Assembly: GCA_964017145.1 (NCBI GenBank)
Contig: OZ024846.1
Location: 2,170,001 to 2,234,000, forward strand
DNA length: 64,000 bases
Source of the DNA: Agrocybe praecox
Lineage: Eukaryota > Basidiomycota > Agaricomycetes > Agaricales > Agrocybaceae
Direction of reading: 5' to 3'
This document shows positions 37,975-48,744 of this stretch, one piece after another. The first letter of the stretch is position 1; every line of letters begins with the position of its first letter. The translations under genes were made by a program, and so were the position numbers. The notes under the pieces were generated by a model. That model saw only the letters and a program-made list of their open reading frames with translations. It was not told the DNA's origin and did no database searches.

Positions 37975-39931
37975 TTATTCCTCGTCGACGTCTTCGTACA
38001 CAGGGATACGTTTTGCAAAGTATTCATGAATGAACCTAGATCCACGACGTTTGGAAGACGAGTAAACAGCATCATCATCTTTGCCATTAGTACTGGCATC
38101 TGAAAAAATACTCCATGGGTCGTCTTCCTCAACAGCACCAGCAGGAGCGGGAACATCTTCATCTTCGCCATTACTGGCATCTGAGAAAATAATCCAAGGG
38201 TCGTCGACTGCCTGTTTCATCTTCTGCTCCAAGGCCGCCCCACTTCTTTTGGTGTTGCCTCTCATCGGTTCGCTGGCTGGTATACGTGCGGCCGACGTCG
38301 ACTCCTCTGGCATCCTATGTTCCGTGGGTTGTATGCGCCCCGCGCGCGAGTCTGACGTCCTTTTTTCCAACGCCTCCACTCTGGCTCGCAAACCGGCGAT
38401 GAGTTCCCCTTGGGATGATATTGTCGCCTTTAGAACAGCTAGTTCTTTTTTTATGGCAGTTTGCTTGCCGGATGCCTGGTGCATCTTTTGAAAGTTGTGG
38501 AACTCACGGAATGTATCATCTTCCCGATCCTCGACTTCTATGACTTTATCCTTCGGTTCGGCGACGGGGACATCTTTTGCCATCCCTTTTGAATTGTTAT
38601 TAGGTTTTTTCGGATCGAGGACGATGATGTTGGAGTCTTGGGGAAGCTTGGGGATCCCAACCCATACGCACTTCTTCTTGAAGCTTTGACATTTCTTGCA
38701 TGCCAGCTTTAGGCCGCTCTCAGCCACTTTGAACTTGGGTGGATCCGGAAAGTCGACCACGCAAGGGTATCCCTTTTCCTCACACAGAGCGCATTTTTTT
38801 GGAGTCGGAAGCTTCAATAGCTCGGAGAACCGCTCTTGTGGATCGTATTTGATATGATAGCGTCGAGGTCTTTTTGGAACAGGAACGTCTATGATTACCA
38901 CTGAAGAGTGTTCGCTTTCGCTGTCGGTAGGACAGGCGGCGGCGGCGGCTACTTCCTTCGTGCTCTGGTGAGAATTGTCGTCCCCTTCACCTCCGCCTCT
39001 GTGTTTTTTGACTTCCAATACCTTCTTCACTTTTGTTTTCCTGCCCAACTCCTCTTCCTCTTCCTCCCACCGGGTGTCCTTTTCCTCAAACACTTTCTTC
39101 GGTTTTTTCTTCTTGTCCATCTTCTCTTTCATCTCTTCTTCGTCCCTCCCCGTGTCTTTCTCTTCCACCGCCTTCTTCACCTTCTTATTGGCCAACTTCT
39201 CTTCATCTTTTTCTGTGGCATGTTTTCTCTTGTTTCCGTGCCCTTTCATCTCTTTGGTTGAGATATCCGTCACACCCAAGTCCTCGGCTCTTGAGACTTT
39301 TAGCGCCGTGTCGGTCGTTTCCGCTGTGCGTTTCGTACCCTCCGACTTTTTTGGCACTACATTTACTGTGTTTGTCGCCTGCGACTTCTTTGGCGCTGCA
39401 TCCACTGTGTTCGCCGCCTGCTCTGCCTTTCCCCCTCGCTCCCCACCTTTCGGCATTTTGGAGTTGGGATTAGGAAGAACATTTGTAGAAGCACGGACGC
39501 CAAGCGAGGAAGAATGATCAACTGAACTTGTCTGTGCACGCTCGTTTGCACTCTCAATACCAGATACAGAGGTAGTAATGGCAGAAACCCGGTATGTTGC
39601 AACTATTTTTTGCAACTTATCCTCCAGACCTTGAAGTTGCAACCCAGAGATAGCCGTTTTGTAAGGAGGAAGCAATTCCCAGACGAGGCCTTTGCCATCA
39701 AGAACCTTATGAAACTGGGGATCTTTGCGATACTTGAAAAACGTACGCTATAATAATAATATGTTGAGTAAGTCTTGGACCTTTTCGTTGTACGCGAATT
39801 TTACTTACCATTTCCTTATACACAGTCTCCATGCAGTCCACAAGGTTGCGCGCGTCGGCAGCCTTCATGATATTTTTTTCCATAGAAGCCATGGAAGCAG
39901 TGACAGATGCAGGTGTAAGTAGAGAAGACAT
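37975..39931 (-). CDS. Lys/Glu-rich protein with a six-cysteine, zinc-cluster-like motif
   Basis: There are two exons (39931-39809 and 39747-37975), about 631 residues. I do not recognise the family. The N-terminal 90 residues are helical (NIMKAADARNLVDCMETVYK, then FFKYRKDPQFHKVLDGKGLV). A long charged region rich in Lys and Glu contains several NLS-like strings (KKKKPKKV). Next comes PTPKKCALCEEKGYPC, about 22 residues, then LACKKCQSFKKKCVW. This is C-X2-C-X5-C...C-X2-C-X6-C, a possible metal-binding or DNA-binding module unlike the canonical Zn2Cys6 spacing. A short coiled coil (ISSQGELIAGLRARVEALEK) and two repeats of DDPW(I/S)IFSDAS precede the acidic end. Nuclear location is likely by composition. 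The tandem copy of this locus (block 2) lacks the gene except its last codons. Transcript evidence would confirm the single intron. Confidence 0.7.
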
Positions 39932-39989
39932 TTGCAAGAGCTACGGTATGTGGATGCGCTTTTGTGCCAGCGCGTCAAGATAAGTACAT

Positions 39990-40564
39990 AACTGGCCTGT
40001 ATACCGCTGAAGTGACAGGAAGGATCAGGTGACCCATCAAGTAACTGTTTATTCGAACATTGGGCCTCGAGGGAACGGAGCGACTCGCTACTAGGGCAAG
40101 TCTACACGAAGGAAATAGTCGCTTTCCCAACGGAGATTGCGGACTTAGACTTACGAGCCCAAAAGAGTTGTTTGTGAGTGCAATCCTGTTCAAAAACCAT
40201 CTGTTGTAGTATACTGACTCAGATCTACCTAAAGCTACGTTCGAAAAAGCAGGCTCCAGTTTTCATGCGAACATCATTATTGCGACCTTGACTGACGAGC
40301 AGGGACAAGTGACCACCCTTGGCACTTTCGATACCCAGGTGCAGCCTAGCCCAAGAGAAGAATTCAGGAGAATGCGAGCAGGTGGATAATTTCCCCAGAC
40401 TACGTTCACGGCCACGTACACCGGGTCTTTGGTGCCTTTCGCAACTGTCACCGCCTCTGCTGGCCATAAGATGTCTGTCGGAGTGGATGAGCTTTCCTAT
40501 AAGCTAAGAGCTTTGTTGGTCGCAATTAGCACTGTGGCTGGATCGGGCCTCTTAGTATATTAAT
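39990..40564 (+). pseudogene. Secreted-protein-like gene S2 (degenerate)
   Basis: This is a relative of S1. A segment at about 40040-40085 reads YSNIGPRGNGATRY and then hits a stop, where S1-type copies continue LVEQVYTEQ. A later exon-like stretch (from about 40233) reads ATFEKAGSSFHANIIIATL, then DEQGQVTTLGTFDTQVQPSP, an in-frame stop near 40387, and then TTFTATYTGSLVPFATVTAS. It ends in a hydrophobic tail (ALLVAISTVAGSGLLVY) before TAA at 40562-40564, which looks like a GPI-anchor or membrane end. The stops indicate decay, although unseen introns could remove one of them. A shorter related remnant lies at 46190-46495. Confidence 0.5.
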
Positions 40565-40698
40565 GCTGCAGACGCGTTTTTCAACCAAATGTTTCTATAT
40601 TTATGGAGTGGCATTCCTTTACAATTCCTGGTCTTTGTCGTTCTATATGGTATGTAGATCGCAACAATGATAATAAAATAACACAAAGTAAACATGCC

Positions 40699-42594
40699 TC
40701 ATGATGAAGGCTTCTTGCCTTTAGTAGTAGAGTTTGGGAGCAAAAGGGAGCATCGCATCCCAACACAAGTCAAACCAAGCAGGATGAAGTACACCAAATT
40801 GCCGCCAGCAAGATTTTTCTGCAACGAGATCGAGAACAAAGAAGAGGCAAATGTGGGAGCCACAGTCCGCATTCCCGAGCCGAGCATCTGGAGGATTCCA
40901 TTAGCAGTACCAAGAGGTCCTCCTTCAGGCACGCTGTCAACCAACACGAGCTGGATAGAAGCTGTTGACGAGGCAGTTGTCAGCTCTTCAATCTTTTACT
41001 AGTGGAGGCAAAACGTAGAGCGCGCACCATACGCCATGGAAGTCATCATCTGGAAGAAAAGTTGAATCAACATGCACACGATAGTTAGTGCATCGACCCT
41101 CTGTGCTCTCTGAGAGAAGTATTTCATCAATGGGTACATCCCGAAACAGACAAAGAAACTCGAGAATCCGATCATATACAGTTTCCTAGGCCCGTGTTTC
41201 CTGATCAAACCACCTAGGAAGATGGCCTGAATTGAAGAATTGAGCATTCCAAATGCGCCTAATGAGAGGCCGATTTGGAAAGGTCACAGACCCAGACCCC
41301 CAAACTCTAGCGGTGTAGAGTACATCAGAGGTATTAGGGCAAAGTGGGACATGCCTAGAAAGGAGAGGAAGATGTTATTTAGACATGTGATAAGGATGGG
41401 TCGGACGAGAAGGGAACGAAGGTCAGGCTTGACTTGGTCAAGCAACATGGTCTGCAAAGAATTCGTGGCTTGTCGAGAGGGATGAATGCGTGTGCCATCG
41501 CCATTGTCGTCTCCGGAGTTAATCGAACTTGTTTCGGCTGTTAGGTATCCATCTCGTGCGATGGCATCTAATTTCTTTTGAGCAACGATGGAGGGTAAGG
41601 TCTAAATGAACATATGATAATATGGATGAGCGTAATGGAAAAGAAATCACAGGAACTCGTACCTCCTTCAGCGTAAGGAAGGCAACTACATATACGACGA
41701 AAGAGAATATCGCCGCTATCAGGCAGGGCAAAAAGTACGGATGGCTCCGAAGATATGGAATGCGACCCAAAGACTCCGGCCACTGGGTTTCTGGATTAGA
41801 TAGGAGTCCACCTAGGATCGGTCTGACCAGAAAGACATTAACAACGCGAGAATAAAAAAAGGAATGTGTTCTACCCAATAGTAACTCCCGAATTCCGTAT
41901 CAGCGAGAAAAAGGCATATGCATCGCCTCTGTTCGTTGAATCTGTAAGCTTGATGTAGTTTTAGCTGCGAGGGTGCCCCGTGAATGCATGTAAAATATAC
42001 CTCGGCAATAACACTTTTTGAGACACCTGGAGTCAGCTGGATTAGTTATGGCACTTCTGCAAGTGAAAAGCAGCGCTTACCAATGCCTCCGTTAAAAATC
42101 CCTTGGAAGCAACGAGACCAAACCAAGGACCAGAAGGTTGTTGAAGATCCGAACACCAGCATCGCAATCGCTAACCCAAGTGTTGCAGACAACAATACGG
42201 GTCTTCGACCAAAACGGTCTGACAAGTACCCCCACTGTACCACAGTTACACACTCCGTGAAAAAGACTGCCGATTCCTATGTAGCAGCATGAGGGTGCCG
42301 CTGTTTCGCGACGATTAGAATTTAACGCACTATAATGCCAGCATAATACCCTGTCTTCGCTTCATTTCCGTTCGTAATTCCTGTTTCCCGAATGAATTGG
42401 TTGATGAATGGATAAATAACCGTCGAGCTGACGGGTTCTGCTCCCAGGATCAAGAAGACGCTTATCAGTTGGGTCATTGGGAGAGGTGTTGGTTTGTCGT
42501 CGTGAAAGTCGTGAACATTTTCGTCAATGTTATCGTTGCCATTGTCAAGAAGTGGTTCGGAGTGAGAGGAAATGGGATTCTCGATATCGGACAT
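40699..42594 (-). pseudogene. MFS transporter copy A (single nonsense codon)
   Basis: This is a DHA1-type major facilitator, probably a drug/H+ or metabolite exporter. The ATG at 42594 begins MSDIENPISSHSEP. Exon 1 carries the first membrane segment (LISVFLILGAEPVSSTVIYP) and exon 2 the family motif GYLSDRFGRRPVLL (motif A). Later exons carry LTDSTNRGDAYAF, SNPETQWPESLGRIPYLRSH and C-terminal membrane segments. The exon-intron layout equals that of copies B and C. In the exon after TPLEFGGLGL, the codon at 41284-41286 is TGA where copies B and C have GGA (Gly-Pro-Phe-Gln in them), so translation would stop after about two thirds of the protein. All else appears intact, suggesting recent loss. 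It could be a sequencing error or a natural allele. Confidence 0.85.
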
Positions 42595-42907
42595 GTCTGG
42601 TCGTAAGGTTATGAATTTCGACCTTGTCAAGAGAGGGGGAAAATCACATCCTGATACTTCGGAGACCAGGAGACTTTAAGGAAAATAATGCGTCGCTTAG
42701 CTTTGCTCATCTTCATTTCTGAGGGAAAAGCGCGTTGGTGCATTGTCGCCTGTTAGATCATTATCCATTCGAACCGAACAGTATGTCGAACTTCCATTAG
42801 CGGCGGCGGCATTCAGTAAATAGCTAGGGGGTTTCACAGTAGCCAACTTTTGATTCCAACTTTTCCACAAATCGCTTTAGCTAGAGAGAACATATTGTAT
42901 AGTCAAT

Positions 42908-43290
42908 ATGATCGAGAACAAGGAGGTGGCGAATGTAGGCGCCGTGGTCCGCATTGCCGAGCTGATCATTTGGAGGACTCCATTATCAGTGGCAAGAAGC
43001 CCCTCCTTCAGGAACACTGTTGACCAATTCTAGCTGAGTAGAAGCTGAGAATTAGATGATTATCAGACCGTCATTCTTTTAGTAGCCGAAACGCCATGGA
43101 AATTGTCATTTGGAAGTAAAGTTGGATCAACATGCACACGATAGTAAGTGCACCGACCCCCTGTGCTCTCTGAGAGAAATATTCATGAGTGGGTACATGC
43201 TAAAACAAACAAAGAAACCACAGAATCCGATCATATCCCCGTCTTCACCTCGTTCTGATGACTATAGACCCTATCCAGCATGGGTGTGGA
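42908..43290 (-). pseudogene. MFS remnant F: 3' end joined to 5' flank by internal deletion
   Basis: From 42908 the sequence matches copy C from about 50257 to 50600 (3' exons, with ATGCACACGATAGTAAGTGC and CTGTGCTCTCTGAGAGAAAT recognisable). It then jumps near 43232 to sequence equivalent to the copy C 5' end and upstream flank (about 51785 and 52030-52170). About 1.2-1.4 kb of coding sequence is missing, and stops are present in what remains. On the left it joins the copy A upstream flank at about 42907, skipping the secreted-protein region that separates the equivalent genes in block 2. This is a non-functional scar. Confidence 0.7.
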
Positions 43291-43416
43291 TTTCATCCTG
43301 ATACTACGGAAACCAGGGGAATTTAAGCAAAATGGTTAGACAGGAGGGATTAGCATGGAAAATTGGGAATAAAGAAAATACTACATACATAATGGATCCG
43401 GTGCAATTGGGTGTAC

Positions 43417-44864
43417 CTAGGTACCTATTTAGTAGGCTCGTGACCAGCCGTTACCTGTCAAACTCCGCTATGTGCCGAGAGCAGCCGCGAGCATCTCCAG
43501 GTAACGGCTGGGACATACGGGGAACTTTTAGTAGGGTCATGGTGTGACGAATAACTTGGTGAAATTTCACCAAATTGCCTCTTCTTGATCCTTGATGACC
43601 ATCATGGTAGCTTGCGTTCGTCACCTTTCTGGCACCCTCTCACCTTCCTCCAACACAAGAAATGGTCAGAAACACATCTGACCACATAACCCCGATCTTT
43701 AGACTTCCTGGCAGTACCGGCTGTCTGCCACCTCAAGCCCAACTAGTGTTGGTCAGCCCTTCATGCGCCTCTGTATTTGGAGATAACTGAGTGCTGGACT
43801 AGGACCACACTTAGTATCTGAACAATGCCGAAAATTTGCACTATCCTCACCTCTCAAGATTCGCGGATTCATGCTGGTTGGAATTCCTTATCCAGGCCGC
43901 CAGAACTTGCACCTCTTTGCCTCTTGAACTCCGAGCGGCTCCGAGTGTGCTTTTCAAAATCTGATCAATGATCATCGAGGAACTTGGCCTGGAGGCTAGC
44001 AAATGGCGACTGCACATCAACTTGTCACAAACTTGTACCTGATTTGCCCAGCCGCTGGTTTTTCAGTGACATCACCAGCCTGCTCACAGCGCTCACAGGC
44101 CATGTCCGTCATCCACTAGTCTGGACAATATATGCGCTTTTGCCCATGGGCCTGTGTTGCGCCGAAAACGAGATGGTTGACCGCTTCATAATGCACCAGT
44201 GCCCGATCCTCCGTGCTCATGCTCCAGCACAGATGTTCGCCCCACTCTGCTGGAATCAACACAATCTCACAGGTCTCTTCGCCACCCGTGCTTCTCACTA
44301 CTTGCTATTGAACAGTAATACACTGGTATATCCACTTTTTGTACTCGATTCTACTTGGAATTGATGAAATTCCACTTTTTTCGACCCAAATATCACTCCT
44401 ATTCTGCAAGCTCAGGTAAAATGTATATTTATTAAAGATAATATGCTGTAGTGGTCTATACAATATATCTAAGGTGTTTAAAGTACAATTTGGGGAGCGT
44501 GTAAAGAGAGAGCAAAGATTTTGACGAAGAAAAGTACGCGCGGAAAACGCGAAATTATTCTAAGTTTTTGTCACACTGGGGATCCTCCAAAATCGTCCCC
44601 GTTACTCCCAGTCGTTAGGTGGTGATGCTCCTTTTCACAGTCCGATTGAGTTCCGCTTGATGTTAGAAAGCCAAACAAGTCCAACAAAGGCCAAATAATG
44701 AGGCATCAGGGATGACACATGAGTAATCACCACCTAACGTACTGGTCGCGAGTCTACCTATTTAGTTAATCTCGGATCCAGCCGCCGTGGTCTCTTGAAT
44801 ATATAAGGCAATCAAACACAGTGACACCAAACAACGGCTGGATTCGAGACTACTTAGTACCTAG
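43417..44864. mobile_element. Unclassified insertion with terminal inverted repeats (about 1.45 kb)
   Basis: The sequence is absent from the equivalent place in block 2 (about 52190). The left end reads CTAGGTACCTATTTAGTAG then GCTCGTGACCAGCCGTT. The reverse complement of the right end reads CTAGGTACTAAGTAG then TCTCGAATCCAGCCGTT, a terminal inverted repeat of roughly 33 bp with a few mismatches. Each end also forms its own hairpin (CCAGCCGTTACCTG against CAGGTAACGGCTGG at 43444-43513, and GGATCCAGCCG against CGGCTGGATTC at 44774-44844). A third, direct copy of the left end occurs at about 44755. CTAG at both outer borders may be the target duplication but is palindromic, so this is uncertain. 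Interior frames (for example 43984-44364 plus and 44116-44298 minus) show no transposase motif I know. It is probably non-autonomous. Confidence 0.6.
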
Positions 44865-45108
44865 TCACAGTTACTATGATCTATATGTTGAAACCATTCT
44901 ACGACCATGAATATTACTTGAAGTCGCACACCGAGATTCGAGATGATACATGCACAGCTATACAGGTCTATATTTCCAACGTCCCAAGACTTTCAAGCGC
45001 ATGCGTGCCGAGCACCACACCCGCCGTGTTATTGGAAATCAAACTACATCACAGGTTTCTTACTCCCCGACCTCAATTAGCGTTCTTTAACGCATAACTC
45101 GCAGCATA

Positions 45109-45795
45109 ATGGTCTGGCATTTTACTAGTCTCTTCTTTCTATTCGTGACTTTGGTCGACCTGTATGGTGCTTATGGTGCTTTAAGCGGTATGACTTCCCG
45201 TCGAACAGTAACACATTGTCGTCCACTAATATCCTTCTTTCATGAGAAGCCAATGCTGCTGCTGCAGTATACACTCCATATGGCGTGCAACCAGAAATCC
45301 CTTCTGATGTTTCTTCTAGTGAAAGGCTTGGATCCACTAAATACTCAAACATCGGGCTTGGAGGTAACGGAGCGACGCGCTACCTAGTAGAACAGGTCTA
45401 CACAGAACAAATGTTTCATATTCCAGAAGATACTTTCACTAATGAACCCCCCATAAGTCATTGTGAGTGAAATGATTATGGTCCGACAAGGACAATCCAA
45501 TCATTCTATCTATCCTAACTATATTATATACAGTCACTCTCGAATAAGGTGCTCCTCACCTCCGCGTTGATATCCCCTCAAGCTCAAGCACAGCTGATAG
45601 CCAAGGGAACGTGGACCATGGCACTATAGCCTCAGTTCCAACTGCACCATAAACCCAGAGGGAAACCCGGGCGACTGCGTACAAGCGAATATTCTTCCTT
45701 TTACTTCCGTGACGCTAACGACTACATACACTGGGTCGCTTGCGCCTTACTCAACGATAACCGCACCTGAATCTGCTGTCCTGTAGCAGTTCGAA
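45109..45795 (+). pseudogene. Secreted-protein-like gene S1' (block 2 copy, nonsense in exon 3)
   Basis: This is the duplicate of S1. Exon 1 (ATG 45109) encodes MVWHFTSLFFLFVTLVDLYG then AYGALS, a signal-peptide-like start ending at a GTATGA donor. Exon 2, after AGAAG, reads ANAAAAVYTPYGVQPEIPSD, then STKYSNIGLGGNGATRYLVE, VYTEQMFHIPEDTF and so on, undamaged where S1 is frameshifted. Exon 3 starts at about 45534 and reaches TAA at 45545-45547, where S1 has CAA (Gln). Past it the family sequence continues (HLRVDIPSSSSTADSQGNVD) with another frame change before TTTYTGSLAPYSTITAPES. So S1 and S1' were inactivated by different lesions. A truncated but secreted product of about 110 residues is not excluded. 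Confidence 0.55.
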
Positions 45796-46189
45796 AGCTG
45801 ATTGAATCAGCTAGCGACACTACACTGTACTTCCGTGTGAAATGAACTAGCGCCCGTGAACAGTGTCTCGTGTGATACGGGCCCAAAGGACAGTTCTGTT
45901 CGTTCACTTGCAGATTAAGGGTCAGAAAAGACATGTGGGAAATTTCGAGAGGCCAAATTTTATTGGCTGGTGGACCCCAGTGACCAAGGTTAATACCGTT
46001 CAATCGTGTTCACACTGTTCTTTCCGTCGTAAATTAGAAATGAATGTATAGATCAATACATTAAAATGACATTCATTTGGGAATATCGGAGCATACGGTG
46101 ACAACGGGAGAATACAAGTAATGAAAAAAATATTGATATGTAAATAGCCCGTGCGCCGTGAACTTGGTCAATCACCGTTATTCCTCATC

Positions 46190-46495
46190 TAGGTTATCAT
46201 GCGAACTTCATTGCGACCTTGACTGATGAGCAGGGACAAACGACCACGCTTGGCACTTTCGATACCAGATGCAGCCTAGCCCAAGAGAAGAATTCGAGCA
46301 AGTGAATAATTTCCTCAGACTACATTCACGACCACATACACCGGGTCTTTGGTGCCTTTCGCTACTGTTACCGCCCCTGCTAGACATCGGATGTCTGTCG
46401 GAGTGGATGGATTTTCCTATAAGCCAGTAGCTTTGTTAGTTGCAATAGCACTATGGCTGGATCGGGCCTCTTAGTATATCAATGCTGCAGACGCG
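46190..46495 (+). pseudogene. Secreted-protein-like remnant S2' (3' part only)
   Basis: This matches 40255-40565 (ATLTDEQGQTTTLGTFDT, then TGSLVPFATVT, and the CGGGCCTCTTAGTATAT end) with several small deletions and stops. It begins abruptly at a junction with sequence equivalent to 37985, so its 5' half is missing. It sits just downstream of the MFS copy B 3' end, as S2 does relative to copy A. Confidence 0.55.
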
Positions 46496-46620
46496 TTTTT
46501 GGACCAAATGTTGCTATATCTATGCAGTTGAATTCCTATACAATTCCTGGTCTTTGTCGTTTCTATATGGTATGTAGGTCGTAATAATGATAATAAAATA
46601 ATACAAACTTTAAACATGGC

Positions 46621-48530
46621 TCACGATGAAGGCTTCTTGCCTTTGGTAGTAGAATTTGGGAGTAAAAAGGAGCATAGCATCCCAACACAAGTCAAACCAA
46701 GCAGGATGAAGTACACCAAATTGCCGCCAGCAAGATTTTTCTGCAACGAGATTGAGAACAAAGAAGAGGCAAATGTGGGGGCCATAGTCCGCATTCCCGA
46801 GCTGAGCATCTGGAGAATTCCATTAGCAGTACCAAGAGGTCCTCCTTCAGGCACGCTGGCAACCAACACGATCTGGATAGAAGCTATTGATAAAGCATTT
46901 GTAACTTGTCAGCTCTTCAATCTTTTACTAGTGGAGGCAAAATGTAGAGCGCGCACCATACGCCACGGCAATCAACATCTGGGAGAAAAGCTGAATCGAC
47001 ATGCACACGATAGTTAGTGCATCGACCCTCTGTGCTCTCTGAGAGAAGTATTTCATCAATGGGTACATCCCAAAACAGACGAAGAAACTCGAGAATCCGA
47101 TCATGTACATTTTCCTAGGCCCGTGTGTCCTGACCAAACCACCTAGGAAAATGGCCTGAATTGAAGAATTGAGCATTCCAAATGCGCCTAATGCGAAGCC
47201 GATTTGGAAAGGTCCCAGCCCTAGACCTCCAAACTCTAGCGGTGTAGAGTACATCAGAGGTACTAGCGCAAAGTAGGACATGTCCAGAAAGGCAAGGAAA
47301 ATGTTATTTAGATATGTGATAAGGATGGGTCGGACGAGAAGGGAACCAAGACCAGGCTTGACTTGGTCAACCAACGTCGTCTGCGAAGAATCCGTGACTT
47401 GTCGAGAGCGATGAATGAATGTGCCATAGTCATTGTCGTCTCCGGAGTTAATCAAGCTGGTTTCGGTTTTTAGATATCCGTCTCGTGCGATGGCATCTAA
47501 TTTTTTTTGAACAACGATGGAGGGTAAGGTCTAAAATAAACACATGATAACGTGGATGAGCGTAATGCAAAAGAAATCACGGGAACCCATACCTCCTTCA
47601 GTGTAAGAAATATAACTACAAATACGACGAATGAGAATATCGCCGCTATCAGGCAGGGCAAAAAGTAAGGATGGCTCCGAAGATATGGAATGCGACCCAA
47701 AGACTCCGGCCATTGGGTTTCTGGATTAGATAGGAGTCCACCTATGATTGGTCTGTTCAGAAAGACGTTAGCGAAAGTACCGCGAGAATGAAAAAAGGAA
47801 TGTGTCCTACCCAATGGCAATTCCCGAATTCCGTACCAGCGAGAAAAAGGCATATGCATCGCCTCTGTTCGTCGAATCTGTAAGCTTGATGTAGTTTTAG
47901 CTGCGAGGGCGCCTTGTGAATGCGTGTAAAATTCACCTCGGCAATAATAGTTTTTGTGACGCCTGGAGTCAGCTGGATTAGTTATGGCACTTCTGCAATT
48001 AGAAAGCAGCACTTACCAATGCTTCCGTTAAAAATCCCTTGGAAACAACGAGACCAAACCAAGGGCCAGAAGGTTGTTGAAGATCCAAACACCAGCATCG
48101 CGACTGCTAGCCCGATGGGTGCACACAACAATACGGGTCTTCGACCGAAACGGTCTGACAAGTATCCCCATTGTACCACAGTTAGACACTCCGTGAAAAA
48201 GACTGCAGATTGCTATGTACCAGCATGAGGATGCCGCTGTTTCGAGACGATTAGAATTTAACGCACTATAATGCCAGCATAATATCCTGTCTTCGCTTCA
48301 TTTCCGTTCGTGATTCCTGTCTCCCGAATGAATTGGTTGATGAATGGATAAATAACCGTCACGGCGATGGGTTCTGCTCCCTGAATGAGGAAGACGCTTA
48401 TCAGTTGGGTCATTGGGAGAGGTGTTGGTTTGTCGTCGTGAAAGTCGTGAATATTTTCGTTAGTGTTATCGTTGTCATTGTCAAGATGTGGTTCGGAGCG
48501 AGAGGAAGTGAGATTCTCGATCTTGGACAT
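46621..48530 (-). CDS. MFS transporter copy B, DHA1-type (intact)
   Basis: This is a twelve-helix major facilitator of the fungal multidrug/metabolite exporter type, acting in the plasma membrane or an organelle membrane. The ATG at 48530 starts MSKIENLTSSRSEP with an acidic cytosolic leader. Exon 1 (48530-48267) ends at GYYAGII before a GTGCGT donor. Exon 2 carries QSAVFFTECLTVVQWGYLSD and RFGRRPVLL (motif A), then VFGSSTTFWPLVWSRCFQGI. Small exons follow for VTKSVIVE-type and LTDSTNRGDAYAF segments, an exon for PIIGGLLSNPETQWPESLGR, and a long exon from TLPSIVVQKKLDAIARD to QLFSQMLIAVAYG containing FALVPLMYSTPLEFGGLGLG and FLGGLVRTHGPRKMYMIGF. The last exon starts ASIQIVLVASVPEGG and ends KGKKPSS. 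No stops or frameshifts were seen. It is the block 2 counterpart of damaged copy A. Confidence 0.85.
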
Positions 48531-48744
48531 GTCTGGTCGTAAGGTTATGAATGTTGACCTTGTCAAGAGTGGGGGAAAACCACATTCTGATACTTCGGAG
48601 ACCAGGAGAATTTAAGCAAAATAATGTGTCGTTAGTAGCTTTGCTTATCTTCATTTCTGAGGAAATCCGAAAAGGAGCGTCGGTGCACTGTTGTCGCCTG
48701 TTGGATCATTCCGAAAAGTATGTCGATCAACCTCCACTAGCGGC

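Noticed and set aside
38908..39517. Plus-strand frames of 117-180 codons
   Set aside because: They are the antisense of the Lys/Glu-rich exon of the six-cysteine gene, giving Phe/Ser/Leu-rich translations typical of such shadows.
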